Part shown: piece after piece, positions 46,290 through 56,439 of the stretch | How positions within the stretch are numbered: position 1 is the stretch's first letter | Layout: every line of letters starts with the position of its first letter | NCBI RefSeq assembly: GCF_000001735.4 | Contig: NC_003076.8 | Location: forward strand, 10,850,001 to 10,914,000 | Direction: 5' to 3' | DNA from: Arabidopsis thaliana | Lineage: Eukaryota > Streptophyta > Magnoliopsida > Brassicales > Brassicaceae | DNA length: 64,000 nucleotides | Translations under genes and position numbers: made by a program | The notes under the pieces: model-generated | What the model saw: only the letters and a program-made list of their open reading frames with translations | The model's database searches: none | Told to the model about the DNA's origin: nothing

Positions 46290-48822
46290 AAGTTATTCTT
46301 GTGGATGAAAGGTATAAAAATTTTCGATTTCCAGTTTTTATAATAAATCAGAGGTTTTAATTTGACGTTTTGGTTATGTATTGTGAATTTTTCTCCTTTA
46401 TTCGAAAATTGTGGGTGCTATTGACTATAATGGGTGTAACTGTTGGGAATTTGTTTTCATGGATCTCTACGTATCAATGTATTGAACTGATCGCTTTGAT
46501 TTCTTTTGTTATCTGCTATACTGTTTCGTGATTAATTGGGCATTTTCTGTGATAAGGTGTTATGTCTTATTATATTCTAGAATTGCAAAACAAGAGTCAT
46601 GTCACCTTTACTAAATTAGCAAACAATAAACATTGTGTAATCTCTTTTGTGAACAGAGAGATCAAATTCAAGCATCTGTGAAACAAAAACTAGCTCAAAA
46701 ATTTGGAAACGAATTGTTTGAAGGAGAATATTGTGATATCATGACTTTTGAAGTGTCTAATAACAATGGTGACTACAAGGGAACCACACATCCTTACAAA
46801 ATTAACTTCATGTATACAATGTGTATGAAGCCTTCTGAGCATATCTCTGATATATCTCGCTTCAATTTCTCTCATTTTTCAGAGATTTTAACTCAATCTA
46901 ATGTCGATGAAACTTTCATTGGTTGGTTTTATTTCAACAATATTCTCCATGTCAATATGTCTCGCTTCAATTTTTCTCCTTTTTCAAAGATTTTAACTCA
47001 ATCTGATGTCGGTGAAGCTTTCATTGGTAAGTTTTATTTAAGCAATTTTCTATGTCAATTTACTTTCATAATTGAATCAGAGATGTATATCAATTATATT
47101 TTTTGCTTTTTCAGATGTTAGTGGAGAAATTATTGGTATGAGTGAGATTATTGTGAAAGATTGTTCGGATAATATGTCAAAGTTGTTGGATATTCAACTT
47201 AGAGATCTCAGGTTATTCATAGCCTAACTATAATGATAACATGGTTATCTCAATTTAATCATTCTTTAATTATTTGATTTTTGTTGCAGTCAAACTATCC
47301 CCGAATGTACTTTACGGTAAACTCATGTTGAAGATGTTCATTCTTATGTCACGAACAATAGTGAAGGGCCTCTAATTTTACTTGAGAGTCTTATGAGGAC
47401 CAAAAAAATTAAAGTTAAATAAATCTACTTTTAAGATTGAAATGCCATGTCAATTTTAAATATTGAAATGCCATGTCAGTTTATTTTATAGGTAAAATAT
47501 ATGTTCAGAATTCCAGTATCTATAAAGTTGTTTCTTAACAAAGATCTTTCGGATTTAAAACACAGGAAGAATATTTTTGTTTTCATAACTATAATTTTCA
47601 TGAATAGCTATTACTTATTTTTAAAATGTTGAAGGATGCCTGATAGTGAATCAAATGATGCTCTTAGAGTTTCTCAACTCATGACTCCGGAGTTGAGCCA
47701 AAAAGAGAAAGATTATTTTCCGTTAGGTAGATGGAAATCTATTGATCATATTACTACAAATTTTGAGGTATTAGTATTTTTATTAAACTCAATTTTATAT
47801 AAAGTAGTAATATACTTATATGATCTCTATTCTACAACATTAGGAAAGTAGTTGTGTTACTTATGCAAGAATTTTGGAATTTCAAAAGGAAATTCCATGG
47901 TACAATGTTTCCATTCAGCCATACCCTATTTTAATCCAATAACTGATGAATATGAGTACAACAAGTATTCATGTGAACCTTGCAACAAGGTAGAAACATC
48001 CACGAGTATAAAGTAACATTTGCCTTAATAATTTAATAAAGCATGAGACTATCATATCACAAGGACTTAAGAAATATGTTTTTTTTTTAACTTGATCTTC
48101 AGGTACAAAGTACATGTTAAAGTGGTTGATCATACTGCTACAACCAATTTGTTCCTTTTGTTTGATAGGGAAGTTATTGAACTGATTCATAAATCTGCCT
48201 ATGAATTACTTGAACAACAAGTACATGTGTGTTTTGCATTGTTTATATATCATTTTCTTGATTGTCTGTATAATGGAGATTTCTATCATGGTATAACCAA
48301 AATTTCTTGTGTATTTTTAAAAATAGTTTAACCGTGAAGTTGAAATTCTTCAAGATCTCATTAGTTTTAGAGGAAGAAACATTGTTTGGATTGTAAATGT
48401 GAAGGGTACTAAAAGAAACAATCGGCATTCAAGTTTCAAAGTTGTAAAACTCATTAAATAACTAGAAACCTTCTAGCAATATGAAGATAATGTGATCTTT
48501 CAGGTATGTTATAGTAGTTCAGCCTTAGTAGAAGTAGATAGCGGCACAGTTCGATGAAAGCATGCGAATTAACTTTAATTGCAATTTTAAGGAGGGTACT
48601 CATTTTGAAATTCCTACACTTTTAATCACACTAAACGCTATTCAGGTTATATAGTTCTACATATTTCTCATGATATATTATTATATTTTTCATTAGATGA
48701 CAAGTTATCGCATATTTGCAGATGGAAAATACGTCTTCGGAAACAAACAACGATGAGTTGCCTCAATGTTCTTCTGATACACCAAGCAGAAAACGAGAAC
48801 GTAATGATGTAATCGATGAATG
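46290..48822 (+). pseudogene. RPA70-like (OB-fold, DUF223) gene of a Helitron, broken
   Basis: Exon pieces with plausible splice sites encode the N-terminal DUF223-type OB fold: MEVILVDER near 46290, then IQASVKQKLAQKFGNELF and THPYKINFMY at 46658-46920. A middle part follows (EIIGMSEIIVKDCSDNMSKL, 47115-47211), then a C-terminal zinc/OB region (YSCEPCNK at about 47980, RYKVHVKVVDHTATTNLF and FDREVIELIHKSAYELL at 48104-48222). The tail ends near PSRKRERNDVIDE. Stops (for example in TIPECTLR-stop near 47317), frame changes and a duplicated exon show decay. RPA-like single-strand DNA-binding proteins are regular companions of plant Helitron Rep-helicases. It is in the same orientation as the one at 56440-61660. 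Confidence 0.75.
46855..47050 (+). repeat. 105-bp tandem duplication within the RPA-like gene
   Basis: TCTCGCTTCAATTTCTCTC begins at 46855 and TCTCGCTTCAATTTTTCTC at 46960. The duplicated unit covers the coding stretch SRFNFS..F..ILTQS.V.E.FIG plus the following splice donor region and about 35 bp of intron. Copies are about 85-90% alike. Confidence 0.85.
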
Positions 48823-50100
48823 AGTTCAAGAATCTTAAACAAAGCAAAAAGTATCGTCAAAGATGGTTCCAAAGAGCTGAAAAAGTGATACTTTATGTAA
48901 CTTACTTTTTTATTTTCATGAATCTAAGCATCTATATGTACCTTTATTATTAGCCAATTTCTACTTTAAGGTATGTAAATATTTCGTATGACGAGTAGGT
49001 TTTTTCTTATTGTTGATGGTAAATTATGTATTTTCATCTCTATTCACAAGTACTTTAGTTTTTTTTTTAGAACTCAGAATTTATAACACTCCTTGAACAT
49101 ATTTACAATAAAAAACTAAATCTTAAATTTTAATTTAAACGAATAACTCTCAAAATATAATATAAACTAATCGTCATGATAACCTCACAATTTTTCAACG
49201 ATTATTACTGTTCAGTCGAGTTTCAGCAAACTACTTTGACATGATATCATATTTAAGTTACATCAAAATCTAATAACAAAATATGTGTTTTTAATCAACA
49301 CAGTTTCAATATTTTAGAGATTTTACTAGAGAACTTAAATAAAACATATATCAGTAATAAAATCCAATGGTTTTACATTTTCTACACATTATTTCAGCTA
49401 GAAGAATTAGGAACAAAAACTACTGAAATTTGCTCAGAATGACTCTACTTTTAATCAAAATAAGAATGACTCCCCTAAACTAGAATGACTCAAATCTTTA
49501 GTGAAAAGACTAATTGACCAGAATCAAAATTAAACCCACAATTCTCTTGAAAAAAACCAATTTAGAAAAATAAGAATAGTTAATTAAGTAAAAATTAAAA
49601 CAAAAATGATAAATATTAAAAAGAAACAAAAACGATAAATGATAATAAGAATAGTTAATTAGGTTTTTGCCGTCAATATTTTTCTTTCAATCTTCTTCTT
49701 CCACTTCTTCTTCTTCGTCGATATACCCAAAACCACGATCTCGAAATCAACTTCTCTGACAACAACAACGGTGGCAATATCATCAGGATTTGGCGATTTC
49801 TCTTTGCCCTTGGTGAGTGATTTGTTTCTTCTCATATTTTTCCCTTTGCATGTCTCTTATTCTTCTTCTATTTTCTATCGGTTTGAATGAATTGAATGTT
49901 TGGCACTTGGAAAGTCATTCGATGGATTGTGTGATAGAAACATACAAGCCCTGGGGATCAAACTTGGTGCGGAGATGTTTGATGAACTAGGAGAGTTTGT
50001 TGGGACGCTTAACTGTGAGACTCGTCAGAAATAATTCGAGATTCCTTTGTGGTTTGAGCGTTTACTTTCTCCTTCACCTCAACACAAAGCCGAGCAGTTT
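48823..50100. other. Gap between RPA-like gene and MULE fragment
   Basis: Mostly AT-rich. From 49690 a CTTCTTCTTCCACTTCTTCTTC leader-like run is followed, at about 49925-50110, by a possible exon remnant (GIKLGAEMFDELGEFVGTLN, WFERLLSPSPQHKAEQFL) that I cannot assign. A TAA breaks it near 50031. Confidence 0.35.
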
Positions 50101-50106
50101 CTTTCT

Positions 50107-50385
50107 TCATATGCCCCAAAAAAGCTTGAAATTGTCTATTATTACCAATAATAACTGGTGGTGTATCTGTTGGTAGTTTTTTTTATTTGAGATCTTGTAA
50201 CTCAAAAGTACTTCGAATAGCCTGTTATCCAAACCGTAATCCTCATACACCATTGGAACAAAATCATGAAAATTGGTTTCACTGTTACCTTCAAGAACTC
50301 GACAACCTTTACCATTATCAACAACATAAAGCCATTTGGTTTTCTCAAAAATCCATCTTCCACACTCGAGAATAATCTGATCCAT
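50107..50385 (-). pseudogene. MULE transposase N-terminal fragment
   Basis: From the ATG at 50385 the minus strand reads MDQIILECGRWIFEKTKW, YVVDNGKGCRVLEG, FVPMVYEDYGLDNRLFEV and LSYKISN. This follows the N-terminal PB1-like domain of plant Mutator-like transposases, by recall. The gene stops after about 90 residues with no catalytic region, so it is a fragment. Confidence 0.55.
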
Positions 50386-50599
50386 ACCCAACCCCTTATT
50401 CTTAGTATGAAGAAAACGAATTAGAAAGCGAATTAGAAAACATGAATAAAAAGTCACAGTAAAAAACGTAGATGAACTAAGAAAGAGAACAATCCACTGA
50501 ATTTAAGAAATCCCGAAAAGGAAGGAAGCGTAATCGTAGTGTATAATTGAAACAGTTGGAGCGTAAAATAAGGAGAAAAAAACGGAAGTGAATAATCTC

Positions 50600-51320
50600 A
50601 ATTTAATGCACCAAATGTCAATATGAAAATAAATTTAACAAATCTGTTGTCATCAATTATAAGTCTGTCGTAACACATTGTAAATAAACCGGTTCACCCA
50701 AGCTCTCAAACCGGGTAACGTTTTTGATTGAGCGTTTAACAAAATTTTGAAAACAAGAATGATGTTTCAAAATTTGAAAACAAATTTGTCAACAAAAAGT
50801 TTGTCATCAATGAAAAGGCTATTCTGTCATAACAAGACATAAGTAAATCTGTTATGCTTAAGATCTGAAAAACAAAACTGTTATCACTAAAAACAAATTT
50901 GTTATCACTAAGATACTGTGTAGTAATTCATTTATTTTAAAGAAAAATATATTATAAAACGACAGATTTACAAACAAGTTAATAAAATCTTTGATCACAT
51001 ATAACAAATCTATCATCATTGAATTTCATTTTATTTGGATGAAAAAACTGCGGCAACACGACAATTTAAATTGTAAAATAATAAATCTGTTACCAAAACA
51101 GAATAACTTTGAGATTTTTCTAAACAAATCTGTTACATACTTGATTTTCCTAAACAAATCTACGACAGAAACAAAATAACTCTGCTCTTGTCGTAACTAA
51201 AACTAAATAAATCTGTGGAACAAGAAAAATCTGCCAATCAAAATCTGTGGTGGACAAACAAATCTGTCGTACAAAATAAATCTGTCGCAACATAAATACC
51301 AAATTTTTCAAATTCGACAA
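50600..51320 (+). repeat. Degenerate CTGTYRTAAC / AAATCTGTTATC repeats
   Basis: Over about 700 bp the motif (A)AATCTGT(T/C)(G/A)TNA recurs at least a dozen times in forward orientation. Examples are AAATCTGTTGTCATCA, AAGTCTGTCGTAAC, AAATCTGTTATCACT, AAATCTGTCGTAC and AAATCTGTCGCAAC. Spacing is irregular. There is no coding capacity and no recognised family. Confidence 0.6.
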
Positions 51321-51817
51321 AACTTCTGGAGTGGCAATTTCATAATTAAAAGTACTTTTTAATTAAATAAGAATTGCATTCTTGTAATATTTGTTTTCCT
51401 AACAAAGCAAATAAAAGACATTTTGGTCTAAAAAATTACTCAAATAACCCATATTTTTGGGATGTCATCCTAGTAATTAACTCTAAAATAGGGGTCTCCC
51501 TAGTTTTTCCCCTAAAAACTATCTAAAATCCCTAAAATTTCTCACTCACTACACCACTATAATGATCTCACGATGTTTTGACATTTGGATTCATCTCAAG
51601 TTATTTTCAACCGTTTCATCCTATATATTTTAAAACCAGAAACAACTTCACGTTCTCCTTTTAGCTCTTTTTCTTCGTCTCTCATGCTTTCAATTCCTTT
51701 TTTTGTATATATTTGATACCGAAAATGAAGTAAGCAACAGAATAACAACATTCAAGTAATTATCTAAACTTTCACTTAAAATTAGATCACCATCTTTCAA
51801 GCATCATGGTCGACTTA
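51320..51817. other. Left flank of the Harbinger element
   Basis: No gene is seen. It presumably belongs to the Helitron or to the MULE remnant. Confidence 0.35.
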
Positions 51818-52125
51818 GAGCACCTCCAATGGAGAGAGCCCCTCCAAGGGTTCTCTCCATTTTTTATTGATTAAAATTTAAAAAAAAAAAAGACAAGAGA
51901 GCTTTGTATTTTTTTCTGGTTTTTCATACTCCAATGGTAGGTTCTCTGAGCGGGGTTCTCTTGAAAAAATATATTAATATAAATTTACTTATTTCATACA
52001 ACTTAACAATTATTCTAAAGCATAAAACATTAAACATTCGTTATTTTAAAATATTTTAAAATAGATGTGAAACAAAAACACATAATGAAGATCAATTGTT
52101 CTGTTGATTGTTGCGAATGTTTTTT

Positions 52126-53022
52126 CTATATATGCTCTACCAAATCACTTTTCAATTGCAGATGCATCTCTCGATCACGAACTTGATTTCGAATGCCAAT
52201 AAAATCTCTGACATTTGTAGGCATAGTTGTAGAATACGATAAATCGACTTGTGAAGTTCGGTTTTCTTTAACGTGTATGAATTGCAACATCAAATTGAGT
52301 ATACCAATCTCGTTCGTCTTCAACAATCATATTGTGCAATATGATACATGTTCGCATAATATTCCATATTTTTTCCTTATCCCAAATAAGAGTTGGGTTT
52401 TTAATAATGTGAAACCGAGCTTGCAATACTCCAAATGCACGCTCGACATCTTTACGGACGGTTTCTTGATATGATGCAAATAAAGATGATTTTCGACCTT
52501 GTGGAAGTCGAATAGATTGGATAAAAGTCTTCCATTTCGGATATATACCATCTGTGAGATAGTAAGCCAAATTATACTCTCGTCTGTTGACGTTGACCTT
52601 GTAACGCAAATTTGGAGCTCGACCTTGTAAAATTTCATCAAAAACTGGTGATCGATCAAGAATATTGATATCGTTTAAGGTACCTGGAGGTCCAAAAAAA
52701 TGCGTGCCATATCCAGAGATCTTGTGATGCGACTGCCTCTAAAACAATGGTTGGTTTTCCAGAGCCTCGCGTATACTGGCCTTTCCAAGAGGTTGGGCAA
52801 TAATCGTTTGGGAATATAGGATTATCACTAAAATAATCGTTCATCAAGAGGGTGTGTCCTTCTTCTCGTTTTCTCTCAATAAAGGCTTGTTTCCGTGTTT
52901 TCTTGGTGCCTTCATCGTCACTAGCCAAATCAACGAACATATTATCGAATTGTTAATCAAGTAATTGGTCAAAGCTTTGTTCCATGGCATCATCGAAAGG
53001 AGTACGGGATGAAGAAGCCATA
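52126..53022 (-). pseudogene. Harbinger (HARBI1-like, DDE_Tnp_4) transposase, internally deleted
   Basis: Starts MASSSRTPFDDAMEQSFDQ at 53022. It has a TAA at 52953-52955, then FVDLASDDEGTKKTRKQAF. After FSDNPIFPNDY the text jumps to CPTSWKGQYTRGSGKPTIVL. This removes roughly 110 residues present in relatives, including the helix-turn-helix and the first catalytic Asp. A frameshift lies in a seven-base homopolymer at 52694-52700. The later part is well kept (YLTDGIYPKWKTFIQSIRLP, VRKDVERAFGVLQARFHIIK with the catalytic Glu). Another early stop (52268) precedes the usual C-terminus, which ends near VRDREMHLQLKSDLVEHI. It is not functional. Confidence 0.85.
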
Positions 53023-53094
53023 TTGTTTGAAGTTAAAGAAATTTAAAGATTGTAAATAAGAAGAAAATTGTGGATTGTTGATGTTTTTGAGGTA

Positions 53095-53470
53095 GTAATT
53101 TAAATGAGAAGAAGAAGATTGTGAATAAGAAGAAGAAGATTGTGAATTGTAAAGAAGAAGAAGATTGTTAATTGTTGAGAAGAAGAAGATTGTGAATAAG
53201 AAGAAGATTGTGAATGGTAAAGAAAAACATCAATTATATATAGGATCGGAACAAAACAAAAAAGACAAACAACTTGTGGTCGGAATACATGACAATACAA
53301 AGCTACAAACATACAAAGCTAAAAACAAGACAACTTGTGGTCCAAAATACAAAGCTAAAGTTTTTAAGAAAAAGTTGTGGTCAAAATTACAAAGCTAAAA
53401 ACATACAAGTGGTGGAAACATACAAAGCTAAAAAGAAGACAACAAAGCTAAAAAGAAGACAACAAAGCAA
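53095..53470. repeat. Two minisatellites between the Harbinger genes
   Basis: At 53102-53218, AAGAAGAAGATTGTGAAT-type units occur about six times. At 53290-53470, units built on ACAAAGCTAAAAACA and CAACTTGTGGTC recur about seven times. Both lie just upstream of the transposase start, in its probable promoter region. Confidence 0.75.
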
Positions 53471-54101
53471 ACGAATCACATCTCTCTTTTGGCATCAAGT
53501 CGAACATGAGTTGCAAGTAACGCTTCTTTGTCTGCACCTGCAAAAAACCCAACAAACACTTGTGACATATAAGCCCAAATATGACGTGACACATAAGATA
53601 ACAAACACATTAATATCATAAAACTCATATCATACATAACATTAATACAATATCATACTTGTGACACATTAAGACAAGGAATTAAGAACTTGACCTTCTT
53701 TAAGAGAAGGACTTGTGACACATTAAGACAATATCATACATAAACTCAAAAACCAATATCATACATAAACTCAAATAACCAATATCTTACATAAACATGA
53801 AGTACATGTCACAGCTGTGACTTAAAAGCAATATCAAACATACTAGAAGTACTTAGACAAAAATTTAAAAGCAATATCAAACATACTAGAAGTAATTAGA
53901 CAAAAATTTAAAAGTTAGAACATATGTTACAAACAAGAAGGAACAAGAACTTATGAAAATAAATCCCCAATTAGCTTCTTCTTAAGAGTCAAGTCGCAGT
54001 CTCAAAGAGGCTCGGTCCTTGAAAGAAGACTTTCAAGCATTAAATTTTTGCTTTCCTTGTCTTTATTATCCCACTCTTTTTTCTTAAGCTTCCACAAAAA
54101 G
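53470..54101. other. Harbinger intergenic segment
   Basis: Short repeats of ACATAAACTCAAA and AAGCAATATCAAACATACTAGAAGTA (twice, near 53828 and 53870). No gene. Confidence 0.45.
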
Positions 54102-54800
54102 TTAAATGTCACACTGAATTAACTTCTTCTTTTTTTTCACGTTTGGTATCTTCTTAGTTTTTGCTTTCGGAACCTTCACCCGTAGAGGCCGGGCCATTAC
54201 ATCATAATCTTCAAGATTAATAGGCTGTGAACTTTTAGCTTGAGAACCAACCTTCCTTCTTTTCGACATTCTTTTCTCTTTAGGAGTATTGGATATTATC
54301 CACTTTTGCTCATGTCGCACTAGCCTCCATGCATGATCCAAACTGAACTTCTTCTTCATATCATTTTCAAATAGCTCGTTGGCAAAGAGCATTACATCAT
54401 TCTCGGTTTGACCACTTGCTTTCTGGTTTGTTTCTGTGGCATAACATCCCACAAACTTCATGACTAGCTCATTCATCTTCGCCCACCTTTGCTTACATTG
54501 TGCAGACTCCCTCTTTGGGAAACCAACAAGGTCTGGACTAGCTGCAACATAAGTAGCAATCCTTTTCCAAAAAGCTGGAGCTTTTTGTTCATTCCCGACC
54601 ACAGGGTCTTTGCTTGTGTTTAACCAAGCACTAATAAGAATAACATCCTCTTTTGCTGACCATTTCTTTTTTGGAATGGCCACCTTAGGAGTGTTTACAT
54701 CCTCATGGTCTTCATCAGACAATTGCGGATTGTTCTCATTGTTGTAGCTTTCTTGTTGACTTTGTAACAAGTCCATAAAACCGGAAGTGTAAGAATCCAT
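54102..54800 (-). CDS. Harbinger ORF1-type Myb/SANT protein, 232 aa
   Basis: An intact frame starting MDSYTSGFMDLLQSQQES. After an acidic segment comes a Myb/SANT-like (trihelix-type) DNA-binding domain at residues about 45-130: KKKWSAKEDVILISAWLNTS, FWKRIATY, SAQCKQRWAKMNELVMKFVG. A C-terminal part follows (FSLDHAWRLVRHEQKW, then a basic KEKRMSKRRKVGSQAK). In PIF elements this protein partners the transposase, binds it and the TIRs, and takes it into the nucleus. Its length is somewhat short for plant relatives, which often continue with a NAM-like C-terminal region; here a lysine-rich tail ends the frame. It is the best-preserved gene of the element. Confidence 0.85.
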   Translation of the reverse strand: MDSYTSGFMDLLQSQQESYNNENNPQLSDEDHEDVNTPKVAIPKKKWSAKEDVILISAWLNTSKDPVVGNEQKAPAFWKRIATYVAASPDLVGFPKRESAQCKQRWAKMNELVMKFVGCYATETNQKASGQTENDVMLFANELFENDMKKKFSLDHAWRLVRHEQKWIISNTPKEKRMSKRRKVGSQAKSSQPINLEDYDVMARPLRVKVPKAKTKKIPNVKKKKKLIQCDI

Positions 54801-55510
54801 TTGAGGGTTTTTTTGGTTGTTAGAAGAGAGAAAGAAGGGAAGACTGAATGGTTAAATGAGAAGCTTTTTAGGTTTACAACAGAGAATGGTTAGGTTAGAA
54901 GGGAAGACTTTATTATTTAAGCTATAAACAATTTTTAAAAACTGTTAGCAATAAAAGCACAACTAAAGTCTTTACCTAATTACAACCCACTAAAGTCTTG
55001 TGTTATGCTTATTAGTCGTAAACAAGGACAACCAAACATTTATCACAGAGACTAGCAAACATCACAGAGAAAAGCAAACAATTACTATGATGACCTGATG
55101 TATATCAACCAAAATAACAATACATGCTTTATAGCAAACAATTAAATAAAGATTTACCTTCATTCAAGTCGGAAGCTTTCTCCTTAACTAAACACCACTT
55201 GTTCAGCATTGATTGCTTTCTGTACTTGATGATGCATCATTGTCACTCAACAAAAACAGAGAAAATAACAATTAGCATTTACATTTAACTTTCCAAATTG
55301 ATTCAATGAAATAATGCAATGGAAATGTGCTATATAATGTTTTCTTCTATTTTCTTTATTATTTCAATGTATCAAGATTCATTTTCTATTAACTTTCCAA
55401 ATTGATTCAATCAAATAACAGCTAATCTCACAAGCTGAAGCAATATACTAGGCAATTAATCTCACGTTGAGGAAACAACATAGTAACTATCAGTTTTTAA
55501 GTATGGCGAT
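54801..55510. other. Harbinger segment upstream of ORF1
   Basis: AT-rich. A stretch at 55140-55260 has plausible exon-like composition but no recognised protein. TCCAAATTGATTCAAT occurs twice (about 55291 and 55394). Confidence 0.35.
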
Positions 55511-55517
55511 GACTTAC

Positions 55518-55792
55518 AATATCGATAAATGAATCCTCACTGGCTGAAGCAATATACTCTCCCGAATAGTTGAAGCTTATTGTTCTCACGGGCCACCTAT
55601 GAGAAATAGATGTTAATTTACTAACTTGCAAGAGAATTAAACCGGTCTGGGATAGAAGAACATAAATAGAACAACAGAAATTATTGTTCTGCTAGATATA
55701 AGTTCCAGGTTGGGACTCACTCGAGTTTGGTAAATGTTCTCAAACAAAGCATGTCTGAGATATCCCAAAGGCTTACTAAAGAATCCGCACTC
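55518..55792 (-). pseudogene. Captured host exons: THO complex WD40 subunit THO3/TEX1-like
   Basis: Two minus-strand exons with intact GT-AG signals: 55792-55721 (SADSLVSLWDISDMLCLRTF, TKLE) and 55596-55518 (WPVRTISFNYSGEYIASASE, DSFIDI). Together they give an uninterrupted WD40 stretch. The text agrees closely with the middle of plant TEX1/THO3, an mRNA-export and small-RNA pathway protein in the nucleus. The intron between them (55597-55720) is kept, so genomic DNA was copied. No start, end or other WD repeats are present here. It lies inside the Harbinger TIRs, in the same orientation as the element's genes. Confidence 0.75.
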
Positions 55793-56384
55793 CTGACACA
55801 GCAAAATATTTGTTATCCTAAAGAGAAGGAAGGGATTAGAAGCAACTAGAAAATTATATTTATTTGTGTCTCCGAACAATCAAAGAAATGCCAAATTACA
55901 AAAAAAAAAGGCTCCACATAGATCCACAAACACTCTAAATGCCCTTCAAAAACCAAAATCCCTAATTAAAAAAACTTAACCCTAATTTTATTTCAATCTG
56001 AAAATCTTGGAGATTTAACCACAAAATACAAAACTAAATCACAATTTACACTTGATAATTGCTTGATTCATACCTAAATTGGAGCTTCCATCACATAATT
56101 CATCGAAAATCATAGATCATTGGTTTTTGGTTTGATCACGAGAAAAAGAGAGAGGGAGAGAAAAGAGAGTGGTCGCGAGAAAAAAGAGAGAGAGAAAAAT
56201 AGGAAAGAAGGGAAGGGTTTATTTTTTGTTTTGTTAAATATGACGATCCAATCATGTTAAGACACGTCGTCACCTCTCTCACTCTCAAAAATCTCTCTTC
56301 ACAGAGCCACCTCTCTCAATGTTACTCATTTTCGAATTATTTTTTTTCCAAATTACTTCAGAGAACCCCCCATTGTGGATGGCC
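55793..56384. other. Right end of the Harbinger element
   Basis: AT-rich, with GAGAGAGGGAGAGAAAAGAGAG purine runs at 56150-56200 (leader-like on the complementary strand), then the TIR region. The part near 55793-55900 may contain more intron of the captured host gene. Confidence 0.45.
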
Positions 56385-56439
56385 TTTGATTTTAACGTGA
56401 AGTATACTAATGTTTACAATTATTAATTTATTGTTTTTG

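Larger units (their letters stand above)
51818..56384 (-). mobile_element. PIF/Harbinger element, ~4.6 kb, inserted in Helitron
   Basis: Left end GAGCACCTCCAATGGAGAG and right end in reverse GGCCATCCACAATGGGGGG form the imperfect TIRs typical of plant PIF/Harbinger elements, each followed by GGTTCTCT. TTA precedes the left end (51815-51817). The matching TWA on the right is not clean (TTTGA), so the duplication has mutated or the ends are slightly misplaced. The element carries a transposase, a Myb/SANT ORF and host-gene exons, all on the minus strand. The Helitron Rep coding region begins about 65 bp beyond its right end. Confidence 0.75.
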
